Assembly: GCF_004321985.1 (NCBI RefSeq)
Contig: NZ_SCQN01000046.1
Coordinates: 62,001 to 126,000, forward strand
Length of the DNA stretch: 64,000 nt
Reading direction: 5' to 3'
Source of the DNA: Castellaniella sp.
GTDB taxonomy: Bacteria; Pseudomonadota; Gammaproteobacteria; Burkholderiales; Burkholderiaceae_B
Shown in pieces: positions 54,527 to 63,482 of the stretch. The translations under genes were made by a program, and so were the position numbers. A model generated the notes under the pieces. It was not told where the DNA came from. It made no database searches and saw only the letters and a program-made list of their open reading frames with translations. Positions within the stretch are counted from its first letter, which is position 1, and each line of letters begins with the position of its first letter.

Positions 54527-55426
54527 ATGAGCAGACAAACGGTCCCGAACTGGTCGGAAGACGGTCTCCTGCAGCGGCTGCGCAGCGCGCTGCCTGATCT
54601 GAGTGGGGCGCAGCAGCGCGTGGTCACGTCCGTCCTGGCCGATCCGGCCATGATCGTCAATCTGACGGTGGAAGCCATTGCCGGTCAGGCGGGCGTCTCC
54701 ATGCCGACAGTGGTGCGCACCTGCCGCAGCTTCGGTTTCGACAGCGTGCGAAACTTCATGCTGGCGCTGGCCCAGGATCTGGCGCTGTCGCCGCACCACC
54801 TGCACCGCAACGTCTCGCTGGACGATGATGCGCCAGAGGTGTCACGCAAGATCATCCAGGGTGCGATCTCCTCGCTGGCCAACCTGCAGCGACGGCTGGA
54901 TGTCGCGGTGATCGATCAGGCTGCCGTCCGGCTGGCTCGGGCCTCGCGGATCGATACCTATTCGGTGGGTTCCACATCAGCCTTTATGGCGCAGGAACTG
55001 CAGGCCCGGCTCTTTCGCCTGGGGTTGCGCGCCAACGCTTTCGCCGACGCGCACCAGCAGCTGATCTCCGCCAGTTCGCTGGATGCCGATGGCGTGGCCT
55101 TCGTCGTGTCCCACGTGGGTAGCATGCCCTTCATGCTGGAGGCTGCGCATCTGGCGCGCAGCCGGGGCGCGACGGTGGTGGCGTTGACGCAGCCGGACAC
55201 GCCTCTGGCGCATTGCGCCGATCTTTGTCTGGCTGTATCTGTGCCGCAGGACACCACCATGCGCGTGGGCACGGAAGCGTATCTTGCGCATCTGCTGGTT
55301 ATCGAGATCCTGATGGTCCGGATCGCGCAGCAACTGGGCCCGCAGACGCTGGAGCGGCTCAGGCAGTTCAAGCAGGTGCTGGAACAGCACGGGGTGGACA
55401 GTTCCGTTTACATCGGGCTCTATTGA
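54527..55426 (+). CDS. RpiR-family transcriptional regulator
   Basis: 299 aa. An N-terminal RpiR HTH domain (about 15-90: LSGAQQRVVTSVLADP, TVEAIAGQAGVSMPTVVRTCRSFGF) and a C-terminal SIS domain (about 140-270, IDTYSVGSTSAFMAQELQARL). SIS domains usually bind phosphosugars but in some RpiR proteins sense other ligands. It is encoded inside the operon it probably controls. The two TGTAAT palindromes upstream of the operon are of RpiR/HexR type. Its stop overlaps the deacylase start (TGATG). Confidence 0.9.
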   Translation: MSRQTVPNWSEDGLLQRLRSALPDLSGAQQRVVTSVLADPAMIVNLTVEAIAGQAGVSMPTVVRTCRSFGFDSVRNFMLALAQDLALSPHHLHRNVSLDDDAPEVSRKIIQGAISSLANLQRRLDVAVIDQAAVRLARASRIDTYSVGSTSAFMAQELQARLFRLGLRANAFADAHQQLISASSLDADGVAFVVSHVGSMPFMLEAAHLARSRGATVVALTQPDTPLAHCADLCLAVSVPQDTTMRVGTEAYLAHLLVIEILMVRIAQQLGPQTLERLRQFKQVLEQHGVDSSVYIGLY

Positions 55427-56877
55427 TGGCAAATGACAATCACCTGACGGTACTGTGCAATGGTCTGCTCTTTGACGGAACGGGAGCACCAACCAGGCCG
55501 GCAGATATCTGGATCCGGCAGGATCGCGTGGTGGCCATCTGTGATCCTGGGGTCAGCCCCCCCGGTTCGATGGGTGCGCGGCGAGTCGATTGCGCGGATC
55601 GCGTGGTCGCGCCCGGTTTCATCGACGTGCATACGCATGACGATGCCATCGTCCTCGATCAACCGGAGATGCTGCCCAAGCTATCCCAGGGCGTGACGAC
55701 CGTGATCGGCGGCAACTGCGGGATTTCGCTGGTTCCGCTCATCACCGATTCGCCGGAGGCACCGCTGTCGCTGCTTGGAACACATCAGTTCCGCTTTGCC
55801 GATCTGCGGTCCTATCAGGACGCCGTGGATGCGGCGCGTCCGGGGGTCAATGTTGCCATGCTCATCGGCCATACGGCGCTGCGCATGCAGGCCATGAGCG
55901 ATCTGGATCGGCCGGCCAATGCAGCCGAGTTGCAGCGCATGTGCGATGTGCTGGATTCAGCCATGCAAGCCGGGGCGGTGGGCCTGTCTTCCGGAGTGTT
56001 CTACCACCCTGCGTTTGCGGCCGACGTCCATGAACTGAGCACCCTGGTCCGGGTGATCGCGCCCTACCATGGCGTCTATACATCGCACATCCGGGACGAG
56101 CTCAAGGGCATCATGGCGTCTCTCGAAGAGGCGGCGCTCACGGCGCGGCTGGGCGGTGCTGCACTGGTGCTGTCGCACCACAAGTGTGCGGGGCCAGGGA
56201 ACTGGGGTCGTACGCGCGAGACGCTGGCCCGCATCGAGGCTCTATCGCAAGAACAGTCGATCGGGCTGGACGTCTATCCCTACACGGCCGGCTCCACCGT
56301 ATTGCGGGAGGACCTGGTCGATGGCGTCATCGACATCCTGATCACCGGCAGCCAATCCCATCCCGAGATGGCGGGCCGCTACCTGGCGGACATTGCCAAA
56401 GAATGGGGGGTCTCGCAGGTGCAGGCGGTGCGCCGGCTGTCGCCCGGCGGCGCGTGCTACTTTCAGATGCAGCAGGAGGACGTGGATCGGGTGGTCTGCC
56501 ATCCGCTGACCGTCATCGGATCCGATGGCCTGCCGCATGACGAGCGGCCGCACCCGAGGCTGTGGGGCGCCTTCCCACGCGTGCTGAACCAATACTGGCG
56601 CGAGAAAGGGCTACTGTCCCTGGAACAGGCCCTGCACAAGATGACAGGCTTGTCCGCCGAACGTTTTCATCTGGCCGGGCGTGGGATTCTACGCACGGGC
56701 AGTTTTGCTGATGTGGTGGTCTTCGATCCGGCTCTGGTTCGGGACTGCTCGACGTACTCGGAACCCTGGCGCTTCAGCGAGGGTATCGAGCAGGTATGGG
56801 TGAATGGCTGCCTGAGCTACAGTGGTCGGGAGCGAGCCTGCATCGGCCGTGCCGGCCGGTTCGTGCCCAGGGCCTGA
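55426..56877 (+). CDS. N-acyl-D-amino-acid deacylase (D-aminoacylase)
   Basis: 483 aa, amidohydrolase superfamily. GFIDVHTHDD carries the metal ligands His69 and His71; GNCG has Cys98, the bridging Cys typical of D-aminoacylases; LSHHKCAG gives further His ligands; and SDGLPHD has the catalytic Asp near residue 365. The enzyme hydrolyses N-acetyl- or N-acyl-D-amino acids to free D-amino acids. It is cytoplasmic. It overlaps the RpiR gene by one base, placing it in the importer operon. The precise side-chain preference is unknown. Confidence 0.92.
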   Translation: MANDNHLTVLCNGLLFDGTGAPTRPADIWIRQDRVVAICDPGVSPPGSMGARRVDCADRVVAPGFIDVHTHDDAIVLDQPEMLPKLSQGVTTVIGGNCGISLVPLITDSPEAPLSLLGTHQFRFADLRSYQDAVDAARPGVNVAMLIGHTALRMQAMSDLDRPANAAELQRMCDVLDSAMQAGAVGLSSGVFYHPAFAADVHELSTLVRVIAPYHGVYTSHIRDELKGIMASLEEAALTARLGGAALVLSHHKCAGPGNWGRTRETLARIEALSQEQSIGLDVYPYTAGSTVLREDLVDGVIDILITGSQSHPEMAGRYLADIAKEWGVSQVQAVRRLSPGGACYFQMQQEDVDRVVCHPLTVIGSDGLPHDERPHPRLWGAFPRVLNQYWREKGLLSLEQALHKMTGLSAERFHLAGRGILRTGSFADVVVFDPALVRDCSTYSEPWRFSEGIEQVWVNGCLSYSGRERACIGRAGRFVPRA

Positions 56878-56932
56878 GGCTCGCGTATCGGGCGCGTCGA
56901 CGTGGGAGCCTTTCACGGGGGGTGAGTAACCG

Positions 56933-57475
56933 ATGGCAAGCCGTCTCTTCTTTGCCCTGTGGCCCGATGAGGACGTCGTGCGCGAGCTCACGCAATGGGC
57001 GCGCCAGGCGCACGATCTGTGCGGCGGATGCATGATGCACCCCGACACGCTGCACCTGACGCTCGCGTTCCTGGGGTCGGTTGACGATGATCGAGTCCCC
57101 GGGCTGCAGGCGCTGCTGCGCAGCCGTCGGTGGATCGGTGGGCCGCTTACCCTGGATTGCTATGGCCGATTTCGCGGGCCGCGCATCGTCTGGGCGGGAT
57201 CGTCCGAATTCGTCCCCTGGCTGGACCGGATGCATGCCGCGTTGTGGCGTGCGCTGTCCCGTCTGGGGTTCGAGGCGTCGGCGGAGCCGTTCAGGCCGCA
57301 CCTGTCGCTGCTTCGTCGGGCCGACCCACAGGATCTCTCGGTCTTGCCCACGCCGCGGCCGGTGGTCTGGGCGGCCCGCCGGCTGGTGCTGGTGGCTTCT
57401 ACTCCGCGTGAGTCGGGGTCCTGGTACCGGGAAATCGCGGCCTGTGACCTGTCCGCAGCAGACGGTTTTGGATGA
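56933..57475 (+). CDS. thpR: RNA 2',3'-cyclic phosphodiesterase ThpR (LigT family)
   Basis: 180 aa, 2H phosphoesterase. The two H-x-(T/S)-x motifs are HLTL (His41) and HLSL (His123). The start RLFFALWPDEDV is typical. It hydrolyses RNA 2',3'-cyclic phosphates to 2'-phosphates and was first noted as a 2'-5' RNA ligase. It lies 55 bases after the deacylase on the same strand; whether it is part of that operon is uncertain, and no functional link is obvious. Confidence 0.92.
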   Translation: MASRLFFALWPDEDVVRELTQWARQAHDLCGGCMMHPDTLHLTLAFLGSVDDDRVPGLQALLRSRRWIGGPLTLDCYGRFRGPRIVWAGSSEFVPWLDRMHAALWRALSRLGFEASAEPFRPHLSLLRRADPQDLSVLPTPRPVVWAARRLVLVASTPRESGSWYREIAACDLSAADGFG

Positions 57476-57587
57476 TATGATGAAGCCGAAAAAATAGCGG
57501 GCCGTACTGGTTCTGCAAGGTGGGTTTTTATTCAACATCTGCCTCGCTGGCTCCCTGTGCGGATCCGCTTCACAACCAGGAGACTTT

Positions 57588-58952
57588 ATGAAGACATCCG
57601 TTGGCTTTGCATTGCGCAAACTGCTGCTCCCTGCTCTGTGCGCGGCCCTGCTGGCCCCCGTTGCGTCTCAGGCGGACACGCTCACCGTCTGGTGGAACAA
57701 GGGCTACTACCCCGAGGAAGACGCTGCCATCAAGGACACCGTCAAAAAGTGGGAACAGAAGACCGGCAACAAGGTTCAGCTCACTTTCTACAGCACTGAG
57801 GACCTTCCCACCAAGCTGATTGCCGCCGTCAATGCCGGCAACGTTCCGGACGTGGCCTATGAGGACGTCGGGGATTTTGCTCAGATCCCCCAGCTGGCCT
57901 GGGATGGGCAACTGACGGATCTCTCCAGCGTGGTGGAGCCAGCCAAGGACCTGTACACCAAGACGGCGCTGCTGACGGCGCACCTGTACGACAGCAAGAC
58001 CAGCAAGCGCAGCTACTACGCGGTACCGATCAAGCAGCAGGCCATGCACGTCTTCGTCTGGAAGTCCATGCTGGAAAAGGCGGGGAAGACCGAAAAGGAC
58101 ATCCCGCAGCAATGGGATCAGTACTGGAAGTTCTGGGAGCAGGTCCAGGACACGCTGCGCGCGAAGCGTGAACGCGTCTATTCCATGGGCCTGACGGTTT
58201 CCGCCACGGGGACCGACAACTACTACCTGTTCAACCAGTTGCTGCTGTCCTATGGCGCGCGCGTGGTTGACGAACAAGGTAAGCTGAAGGTCGACGACCC
58301 CAAGGTCCGCGAGGCGGCCATCAAGCTGATCACGTTCCTGGCCGACATCTACAAGAAGGGCTACGTTCCGCCCGGTGCCATCAACTGGGGCGATGCGGAC
58401 AACAATGCGGCCTTCTACTCGCATCAGGTCGTCATGACATTCAACCCCAGCCTGTCGATTCCGGCCGGCAAACAGGGGGACTCCAAGACTTATCACGACA
58501 TGATCACACTGCAGCCGCCTGCGGGGCTGGATGGCAAGCTCACTCCCAGCCTGGTGGCGGTCAAGTCCGCCATCGTCCCGGGCGGAGCCAAGCACGTGGA
58601 CCTGGCCAAGAATTTCCTGACCTTCCTGATCCAGCCCAAGGAACTTGGCGCCTACCTGCGCGCCTCTCAGGGCCGCTGGCTGCCGGTGATGCCCAGCATC
58701 ATCAAGGCTGACCCGTTCTGGACCAACCCGAGCGATCCGCACCTGCCGGTAGCCACCAAGCAGGAAGTCATGGAACCGACCGAGCCTTGGCCCCAGGCCC
58801 TCAATCCGGCCTACGCCTTCGTCAACTCACAAGAAGTATGGGGCCGTGCGGTTGGCCAGGTGCTGGTCAATGGGATGAAGCCGGATGCCGCCGTGGACCA
58901 GGCCATCGCGCAGATCAAGCAGATCTTCTCCAAATACCAGGTTCATGAGTAG
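57588..58952 (+). CDS. CUT1-type ABC transporter solute-binding protein (family 1)
   Basis: 454 aa with a Sec signal peptide (about 1-29, ending SQA). The mature protein has the SBP_bac_1 layout: TLTVWWNKGYYPEEDAAIKDTVKKWEQKTGNKVQL, PDVAYEDVGDF and NPSLSIP. The family mostly binds oligosaccharides or glycerol phosphates. A CCAGGAGACTTT ribosome binding site precedes the ATG at 57588. It heads an operon with two permeases, an ATPase and an FMN dehydrogenase, so the actual ligand may be a hydroxy acid or sugar acid. Confidence 0.9.
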   Translation: MKTSVGFALRKLLLPALCAALLAPVASQADTLTVWWNKGYYPEEDAAIKDTVKKWEQKTGNKVQLTFYSTEDLPTKLIAAVNAGNVPDVAYEDVGDFAQIPQLAWDGQLTDLSSVVEPAKDLYTKTALLTAHLYDSKTSKRSYYAVPIKQQAMHVFVWKSMLEKAGKTEKDIPQQWDQYWKFWEQVQDTLRAKRERVYSMGLTVSATGTDNYYLFNQLLLSYGARVVDEQGKLKVDDPKVREAAIKLITFLADIYKKGYVPPGAINWGDADNNAAFYSHQVVMTFNPSLSIPAGKQGDSKTYHDMITLQPPAGLDGKLTPSLVAVKSAIVPGGAKHVDLAKNFLTFLIQPKELGAYLRASQGRWLPVMPSIIKADPFWTNPSDPHLPVATKQEVMEPTEPWPQALNPAYAFVNSQEVWGRAVGQVLVNGMKPDAAVDQAIAQIKQIFSKYQVHE

Positions 58953-59844
58953 CAGTGCTTCGCCGGTTGCGGCCGGCGCCTCTGTGCATGCAGGGGTGCC
59001 CGGCCGCAGTGGTTCGCACGAACTGTTCTGGAGCGCAGTCTTTGCGGCTCCTTATGTCGTCGTGTTTCTGTTGTTCGTGATCTATCCCGTCTGTTATGGC
59101 CTGTGGATGGGAAGCGATCCGGCCAGCTATCGCACGCTGTTCAGCGATCCGATTTACGTCCGTACGGTGTTGAACACTCTGTTGCTGCTCATCGTCGGGG
59201 TCAACCTGAAAATGATCCTGTCGTTGCTGCTGGCGGAGTTCTTCATCGTGGGGCGGCCGTGGATGCGCGCGCTGTTTCTGGTGTTCATCTTGCCTTGGGC
59301 GGTACCCGCGATTCCCGAATTCATCTCCATTCACTGGATGCTGGACGCGCAGTGGGGGCTCATCAACAACTTCCTGTGGAACGTTTTCGGCATCATGGGC
59401 CCGCCCTGGCTGGCACGGCCGGATCTGGCCATGGGGTCAGTCGTCGTAGCCTATATCTGGAAGTGGCTGCCGTTCTGGACACTGATTTTCCTGGCCGGGC
59501 GTATGGCCATCCCGCGCGACCTCTACGAGGCGGCGTCAGTGGATGGCGCGACTGGCGTGAAGGCGTTCGTCCATATCACCATTCCCATGATGTGGAAGTT
59601 GTATGTGACCTGCACGCTGCTGTCCACTCTCTGGACCCTGGGGGACTACAACACGGTCCACTTCGTCAGTGGTGGTGGGCCGGTGCTGTCGACCCATGTG
59701 CTGGCCACTCTGGGCATCCGTGACGCTTTCGAGATTGGTGATCCGTCACTCGGGGTTGCCGTGGTGATCACGGCGCTGCCGCTGGTCATCCCCATCATGG
59801 TGCTGCTCATGCGGCAGTTCCGTCGTGATCAGGTGTCGGGATGA
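58945..59844 (+). CDS. CUT1-type ABC transporter permease (MalF/UgpA-like)
   Basis: 299 aa with six predicted helices. The EAA loop YEAASVDGATGVKAFVHITIPMM is clear. The start is ATG 58945, overlapping the binding-protein stop by 8 bases. The first 25 residues are a Ser/Ala-rich cytoplasmic stretch. It pairs with the next permease, overlapping it by 4 bases. Confidence 0.92.
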   Translation: MSSSASPVAAGASVHAGVPGRSGSHELFWSAVFAAPYVVVFLLFVIYPVCYGLWMGSDPASYRTLFSDPIYVRTVLNTLLLLIVGVNLKMILSLLLAEFFIVGRPWMRALFLVFILPWAVPAIPEFISIHWMLDAQWGLINNFLWNVFGIMGPPWLARPDLAMGSVVVAYIWKWLPFWTLIFLAGRMAIPRDLYEAASVDGATGVKAFVHITIPMMWKLYVTCTLLSTLWTLGDYNTVHFVSGGGPVLSTHVLATLGIRDAFEIGDPSLGVAVVITALPLVIPIMVLLMRQFRRDQVSG

Positions 59845-60683
59845 ACGTGCGTTCGCGAAAGAAGAATGTTCTTCTGTGGTTGATCGGCGTCATCGTGTTC
59901 GTGTGGACGCTGATGCCCATCTACACCATGGTGGCCGTGGCCCTCACGCCGGGCAGTGCCGTCTTTTCCTCTGATCTGTGGCCGCATCAACCGACGCTGG
60001 ACGGCTTCATCAAGGTCTTCACGCAGAACCACTTCTACCTGGAGCACTTCTGGCGGCAGATGTGGAACAGCCTGTTCATTGGCGTCATCACGGCGGCGGC
60101 AGTACTGGCGATTGGCACCATGACCAGCTTCACGATCGGGCGGATCCGTGTGCGTGGCAGCGCCTTTCTGTCTTCCGCGGCCCTGTTCACCTACGTGATC
60201 CCGATGTCGTTCCTGGCGATCCCGTTCTATCGGGTGATGCACAACTACGGGTTGGCAGATACGCCTTGGGCAGTCATCCTGGTGGAAGTCACCTTCGCCA
60301 CGCCTTATGCGATCTTTGTCTTCCTGCAGTATTCCAACAGCATTCCGCGCGAGCTCGACGAGGCGGCCAAGATCGATGGCGCGAGCCTGGGCCAGATCTT
60401 CCTGCGGGTGTATCTGCCGCTCATGGCGCCCGCGCTGGTGGCGGTGGGGACGTATGCCCTGCTGCTGGCCTGGAACGAATATCTCTTTGCATTCCTGCTG
60501 TTGTCGTCGGAGACCACGGTCACCGTCCCGGTTGCGCTGGGCTTTTTCCTCAACAGTGATCAGGCGCCCTGGGATCTGCTCATGGCGGCATCGGTGGTGT
60601 ATTCATTGCCGCCCATCGTCATTTATTACCTGTTCCGAAAGTACATGGCCGAAGGCCTGACGGTGGGGGGCGTCAAGGGATGA
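59841..60683 (+). CDS. CUT1-type ABC transporter permease (MalG/UgpE-like)
   Basis: 280 aa with six predicted helices. The EAA loop LDEAAKIDGASLGQIFLRVYLPLMAPA and the MalG-type C-terminus are present. The start overlaps the previous permease (ATGA at 59841). The ATPase gene follows after 69 bases. Confidence 0.92.
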   Translation: MNVRSRKKNVLLWLIGVIVFVWTLMPIYTMVAVALTPGSAVFSSDLWPHQPTLDGFIKVFTQNHFYLEHFWRQMWNSLFIGVITAAAVLAIGTMTSFTIGRIRVRGSAFLSSAALFTYVIPMSFLAIPFYRVMHNYGLADTPWAVILVEVTFATPYAIFVFLQYSNSIPRELDEAAKIDGASLGQIFLRVYLPLMAPALVAVGTYALLLAWNEYLFAFLLLSSETTVTVPVALGFFLNSDQAPWDLLMAASVVYSLPPIVIYYLFRKYMAEGLTVGGVKG

Positions 60684-60752
60684 TTTCGTGCGGACCCCAT
60701 CGCCGGCGTGTCACGGGCATGACCAGCGGGATTGAACAGTAAGGAGCCCCCT

Positions 60753-61847
60753 GTGGCGATAGTCAGCCTGGAACGTGTGACGAAGAGCTATGGCAACTCG
60801 GTTGCCGTGCATCAGTTCGACCTGGAAACGAAGGATGGTGAGTTTGTCGTGCTGGTGGGCCCGTCGGGTTGCGGCAAGTCCACGACTTTGCGCATGCTGG
60901 CCGGCCTGGAGGACGTGTCGGGTGGCCGGATCCTGATCGGCGGACAGGAAGTCCAGAATGTGGCCTCCAAGGACCGCGACATTGCCATGGTGTTCCAGAG
61001 CTATGCGCTCTATCCGCACATGGATGTGTTCGGCAACATGGCCTTCGGCCTGAAGATGCGCAACACGCCCAAACCAGAGATCGACCGGCGCGTGCACGAA
61101 GCAGCGAGCATCCTCGGGATCGAGGCGCTGCTGGAGCGCAAGCCGCGTGAACTCTCTGGGGGGCAGCGCCAGCGTGTTGCGCTGGGGAGGGCCATCGTGC
61201 GCGAGCCTCAGGTGTTCCTGATGGACGAGCCGCTCTCCAACCTGGACGCCAAGCTGCGTGCCGGCATGCGGGCAGAGATCCTCAAGCTGCACCAGCGCCT
61301 GGGTGTGACGGCCTTCTATGTCACGCATGACCAGGTCGAAGCCATGACCATGGGCCAGCGGATCGTCGTGATGCGCGATGGCTGGATCCAGCAGACCAGC
61401 ACCCCGCTGGGGTTGTATGACCGTCCGGCCAACCGCTTCGTGGCCGGCTTCATCGGCAATCCGGCCATGAATTTCCTCAGGATGCGCGTGGATGCGGCCG
61501 GTGAAAAGCTGCACGCAGCCTTTGGCGATCTGGACATTCCGGACCGTTTTCAGGCGTCGCTTCAGACGCGCCGGGATCGCGACGTCTGGGCCGGCATTCG
61601 GCCCGAGCACTTGTTCGTTGCGCCGCCGGACGCCAGCACGGGTGTAGTGACCGGGACGGTGGAGCTGATCGAGCCGCTGGGCTCCGTGATCGAGGTCCAG
61701 GTCAATGTGGACGGCACCGTCGTCATTGCTCAGATCGACCGTGACAGCCCGGTGCGTGTCGGCGAAGTACTGAAGCTGCGGGTGGATACGGTCCGCCTGC
61801 ATTTATTTGACATTGAAAGTGAAGTCAGTCTGCTGGATCCCCAATGA
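60753..61847 (+). CDS. CUT1-type ABC transporter ATP-binding protein (MalK/UgpC-like)
   Basis: 364 aa. Walker A GPSGCGKST, signature LSGGQRQRVALGRAI, Walker B VFLMDEPLSNLDAKLR, His switch YVTHDQVEAMT. The C-terminal 120 residues form the MalK-type TOBE regulatory domain (ending with a beta-rich segment). The GTG at 60753 was chosen for its AAGGAG ribosome binding site 6 bases upstream. It overlaps the dehydrogenase gene by 4 bases (ATGA). Confidence 0.93.
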   Translation: MAIVSLERVTKSYGNSVAVHQFDLETKDGEFVVLVGPSGCGKSTTLRMLAGLEDVSGGRILIGGQEVQNVASKDRDIAMVFQSYALYPHMDVFGNMAFGLKMRNTPKPEIDRRVHEAASILGIEALLERKPRELSGGQRQRVALGRAIVREPQVFLMDEPLSNLDAKLRAGMRAEILKLHQRLGVTAFYVTHDQVEAMTMGQRIVVMRDGWIQQTSTPLGLYDRPANRFVAGFIGNPAMNFLRMRVDAAGEKLHAAFGDLDIPDRFQASLQTRRDRDVWAGIRPEHLFVAPPDASTGVVTGTVELIEPLGSVIEVQVNVDGTVVIAQIDRDSPVRVGEVLKLRVDTVRLHLFDIESEVSLLDPQ

Positions 61848-63016
61848 AGAGACGTTTGCTTCCCTGGCGCAGCTATCGTGAGGCGCGCAACATTGCCGAG
61901 CTTGCCGGGATTGCACGTCGGCGGGTACCGAATTTCGTGTTTGAGTACATCGATGGCGGGTCAGATGACGAAGCCAGCCTGGCCAACAACCGGGCGGTCT
62001 TCGACCGCTACCGTTTCACGCCGCGCACGTTGACGGACGTCAGCGTCCGGGACATCAGTACACAGCTCTTTGGCCGCAGAATCGGCATGCCCGTGGTCAT
62101 CGGGCCCACGGGCTTCAATGGCATGGTGACCAAGGACGGCGACCTGAAGCTCGCCCGGGCCGCCGCTGCGCATGGCATCCCTTTTGCGCTGAGCACGGTG
62201 TCCACCGTGTCCATGGAAGACATCGCGCGCGTGCCGGGCGGCTGGCCATGGATGCAGGTTTACTTTTTCCGGGACCGGAAGTTTGTCCGGGAACTGGTCG
62301 CGCGCTGTGCCGCGGCAGGCTACGACACCATCGCGGTGACCACCGATAGCGCCATTTATGGCAATCGCGAGTGGGATTCGCGCAATTACTCGGCACCGCT
62401 CGTGCTGAACTGGCGCAACAAGCTGAACGTGGTCTGCCGGCCGCGCTGGATGCTGGACGTGCTGGTTCCCGATGGTCTGCCGACCTTCAAGAATCTGGGC
62501 GACCTGTTGCCTCCGGGCGGCATTTCGCCGCAGGGTGCTGCCGCCGAGATCGGCAAGCAGCACATGCCGTCGCTGAACTGGCAGGACATCCAGTGGCTGC
62601 GCGACGAATGGAAGGGCAAGCTCATCTTGAAGGGCATCCTGTCCGTCGAAGAGGCTCGGCAAGCCCGGGAGCTTGGGGTGGATGGCGTCGTGCTCTCCAA
62701 TCACGGGGGGCGGCAGCTGGACCATGCGGTGTCTCCCATGGAGATCCTGCCCGAAGTGCGCCAGGCTGTGGGCGCCAACATGACGGTGATGCTGGACAGC
62801 GGCTTCCGGCGTGGCACCGACATCCTGAAAGCCATCATTCTGGGAGCCGACGCCGTGCTGCTGGGGCGTGCCACCCTCTTCGGACTCGGCGCTGGCGGGG
62901 AACCAGGGGTCAACCATGTGCTTGACCTGCTGCAGACGGATCTTCATCGGACGTTGGGCTTACTGGGTTGCAGCAGCCTGAAGGAACTCGACGGCAGCTT
63001 GCTCCGAAGGGTCTGA
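61844..63016 (+). CDS. FMN-dependent alpha-hydroxy-acid dehydrogenase (LldD/MdlB family)
   Basis: 390 aa, TIM-barrel FMN flavoprotein. FEYIDGGSDDEASL (start), IGPTGFNGM, TTDSAIYGNREWDSRN, LKGILSVEEARQARELGVDGVVLSNHGGRQLDHA and DSGFRRGTDILKAIILGADAVLLGR match the family; the His-Gly-Gly-Arg catalytic segment is intact. It oxidises an alpha-hydroxy acid (L-lactate, mandelate, glycolate and others) to the keto acid. Translational coupling to the ABC ATPase suggests the transporter carries its substrate. Confidence 0.92.
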   Translation: MKRRLLPWRSYREARNIAELAGIARRRVPNFVFEYIDGGSDDEASLANNRAVFDRYRFTPRTLTDVSVRDISTQLFGRRIGMPVVIGPTGFNGMVTKDGDLKLARAAAAHGIPFALSTVSTVSMEDIARVPGGWPWMQVYFFRDRKFVRELVARCAAAGYDTIAVTTDSAIYGNREWDSRNYSAPLVLNWRNKLNVVCRPRWMLDVLVPDGLPTFKNLGDLLPPGGISPQGAAAEIGKQHMPSLNWQDIQWLRDEWKGKLILKGILSVEEARQARELGVDGVVLSNHGGRQLDHAVSPMEILPEVRQAVGANMTVMLDSGFRRGTDILKAIILGADAVLLGRATLFGLGAGGEPGVNHVLDLLQTDLHRTLGLLGCSSLKELDGSLLRRV

Positions 63017-63106
63017 GACGTCCCTTCGGCGCGGGGGGCGAGCGCAGGGCGGTAGTGGCTGTTTCCACCACACTTCTCTGACGAAAGACTGGCTGGTCTC
63101 TGAATT

Positions 63107-63147
63107 AGGGTAAACCCCTATCTTTAACCTAGGGTAAACCCTATAAT
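63107..63147 (+). promoter_or_regulatory. Promoter region with two AGGGTAAACCC palindromes
   Basis: AGGGTAAACCCCT starts at 63107 and AGGGTAAACCCT at 63131, 24 bases apart; each is an inverted repeat AGGGT-AA-ACCCT or nearly so. The second runs into a perfect TATAAT (63142-63147), which is a likely -10 box. No good -35 is present, suggesting an activator site. The gene start is 43 bases further on. Confidence 0.65.
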
Positions 63148-63189
63148 TCAGATATCGAATTTACGATGCTTCTGAAACAGGAGTCAGCC

Positions 63190-63423
63190 ATGATCTACAC
63201 CCACGCTCAAAACTCGATGCTGCTGTCCGATGCGCTGGAGCGCGCCTACAGCCATACCATCCTGAATGCTTCGCACCCGCTGTCGGTGGGGTATGGCATC
63301 AAGGTCGTGGGTCGCGGCCTGCGCCGCGCGGCATTGGCGACCGGGCATTTCATGGCCGACGTCATCAACGCACAGGCTGAAGCGCGCTCGCGTGATCAGC
63401 GTTACAGCCGTACGCCCTGGTAA
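63190..63423 (+). CDS. Small protein of unknown function
   Basis: 77 aa from the ATG at 63190, which has a CAGGAG ribosome binding site (an in-frame ATG at 63166 lacks one). The protein is rich in Ala, His and Arg, with a mainly helical pattern and no membrane segment, signal or Cys residues. It has its own strong promoter region and a strong terminator, so it is a single-gene transcript. I do not recognise the family. Confidence 0.7.
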   Translation: MIYTHAQNSMLLSDALERAYSHTILNASHPLSVGYGIKVVGRGLRRAALATGHFMADVINAQAEARSRDQRYSRTPW

Positions 63424-63441
63424 TTTCCGATCGATGACATG

Positions 63442-63482
63442 ACCCGGCCCATGCCTCGCAGCGAGGCATGGGCCGGGTTTTT
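63442..63482 (+). terminator. Strong intrinsic terminator after the small protein gene
   Basis: A perfect 17-bp stem (ACCCGGCCCATGCCTCG and its complement) with a CAG loop, followed by TTTTT. It lies 19 bases past the stop and in the gap with the convergent rep gene, whose stop codon it touches. Confidence 0.95.
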
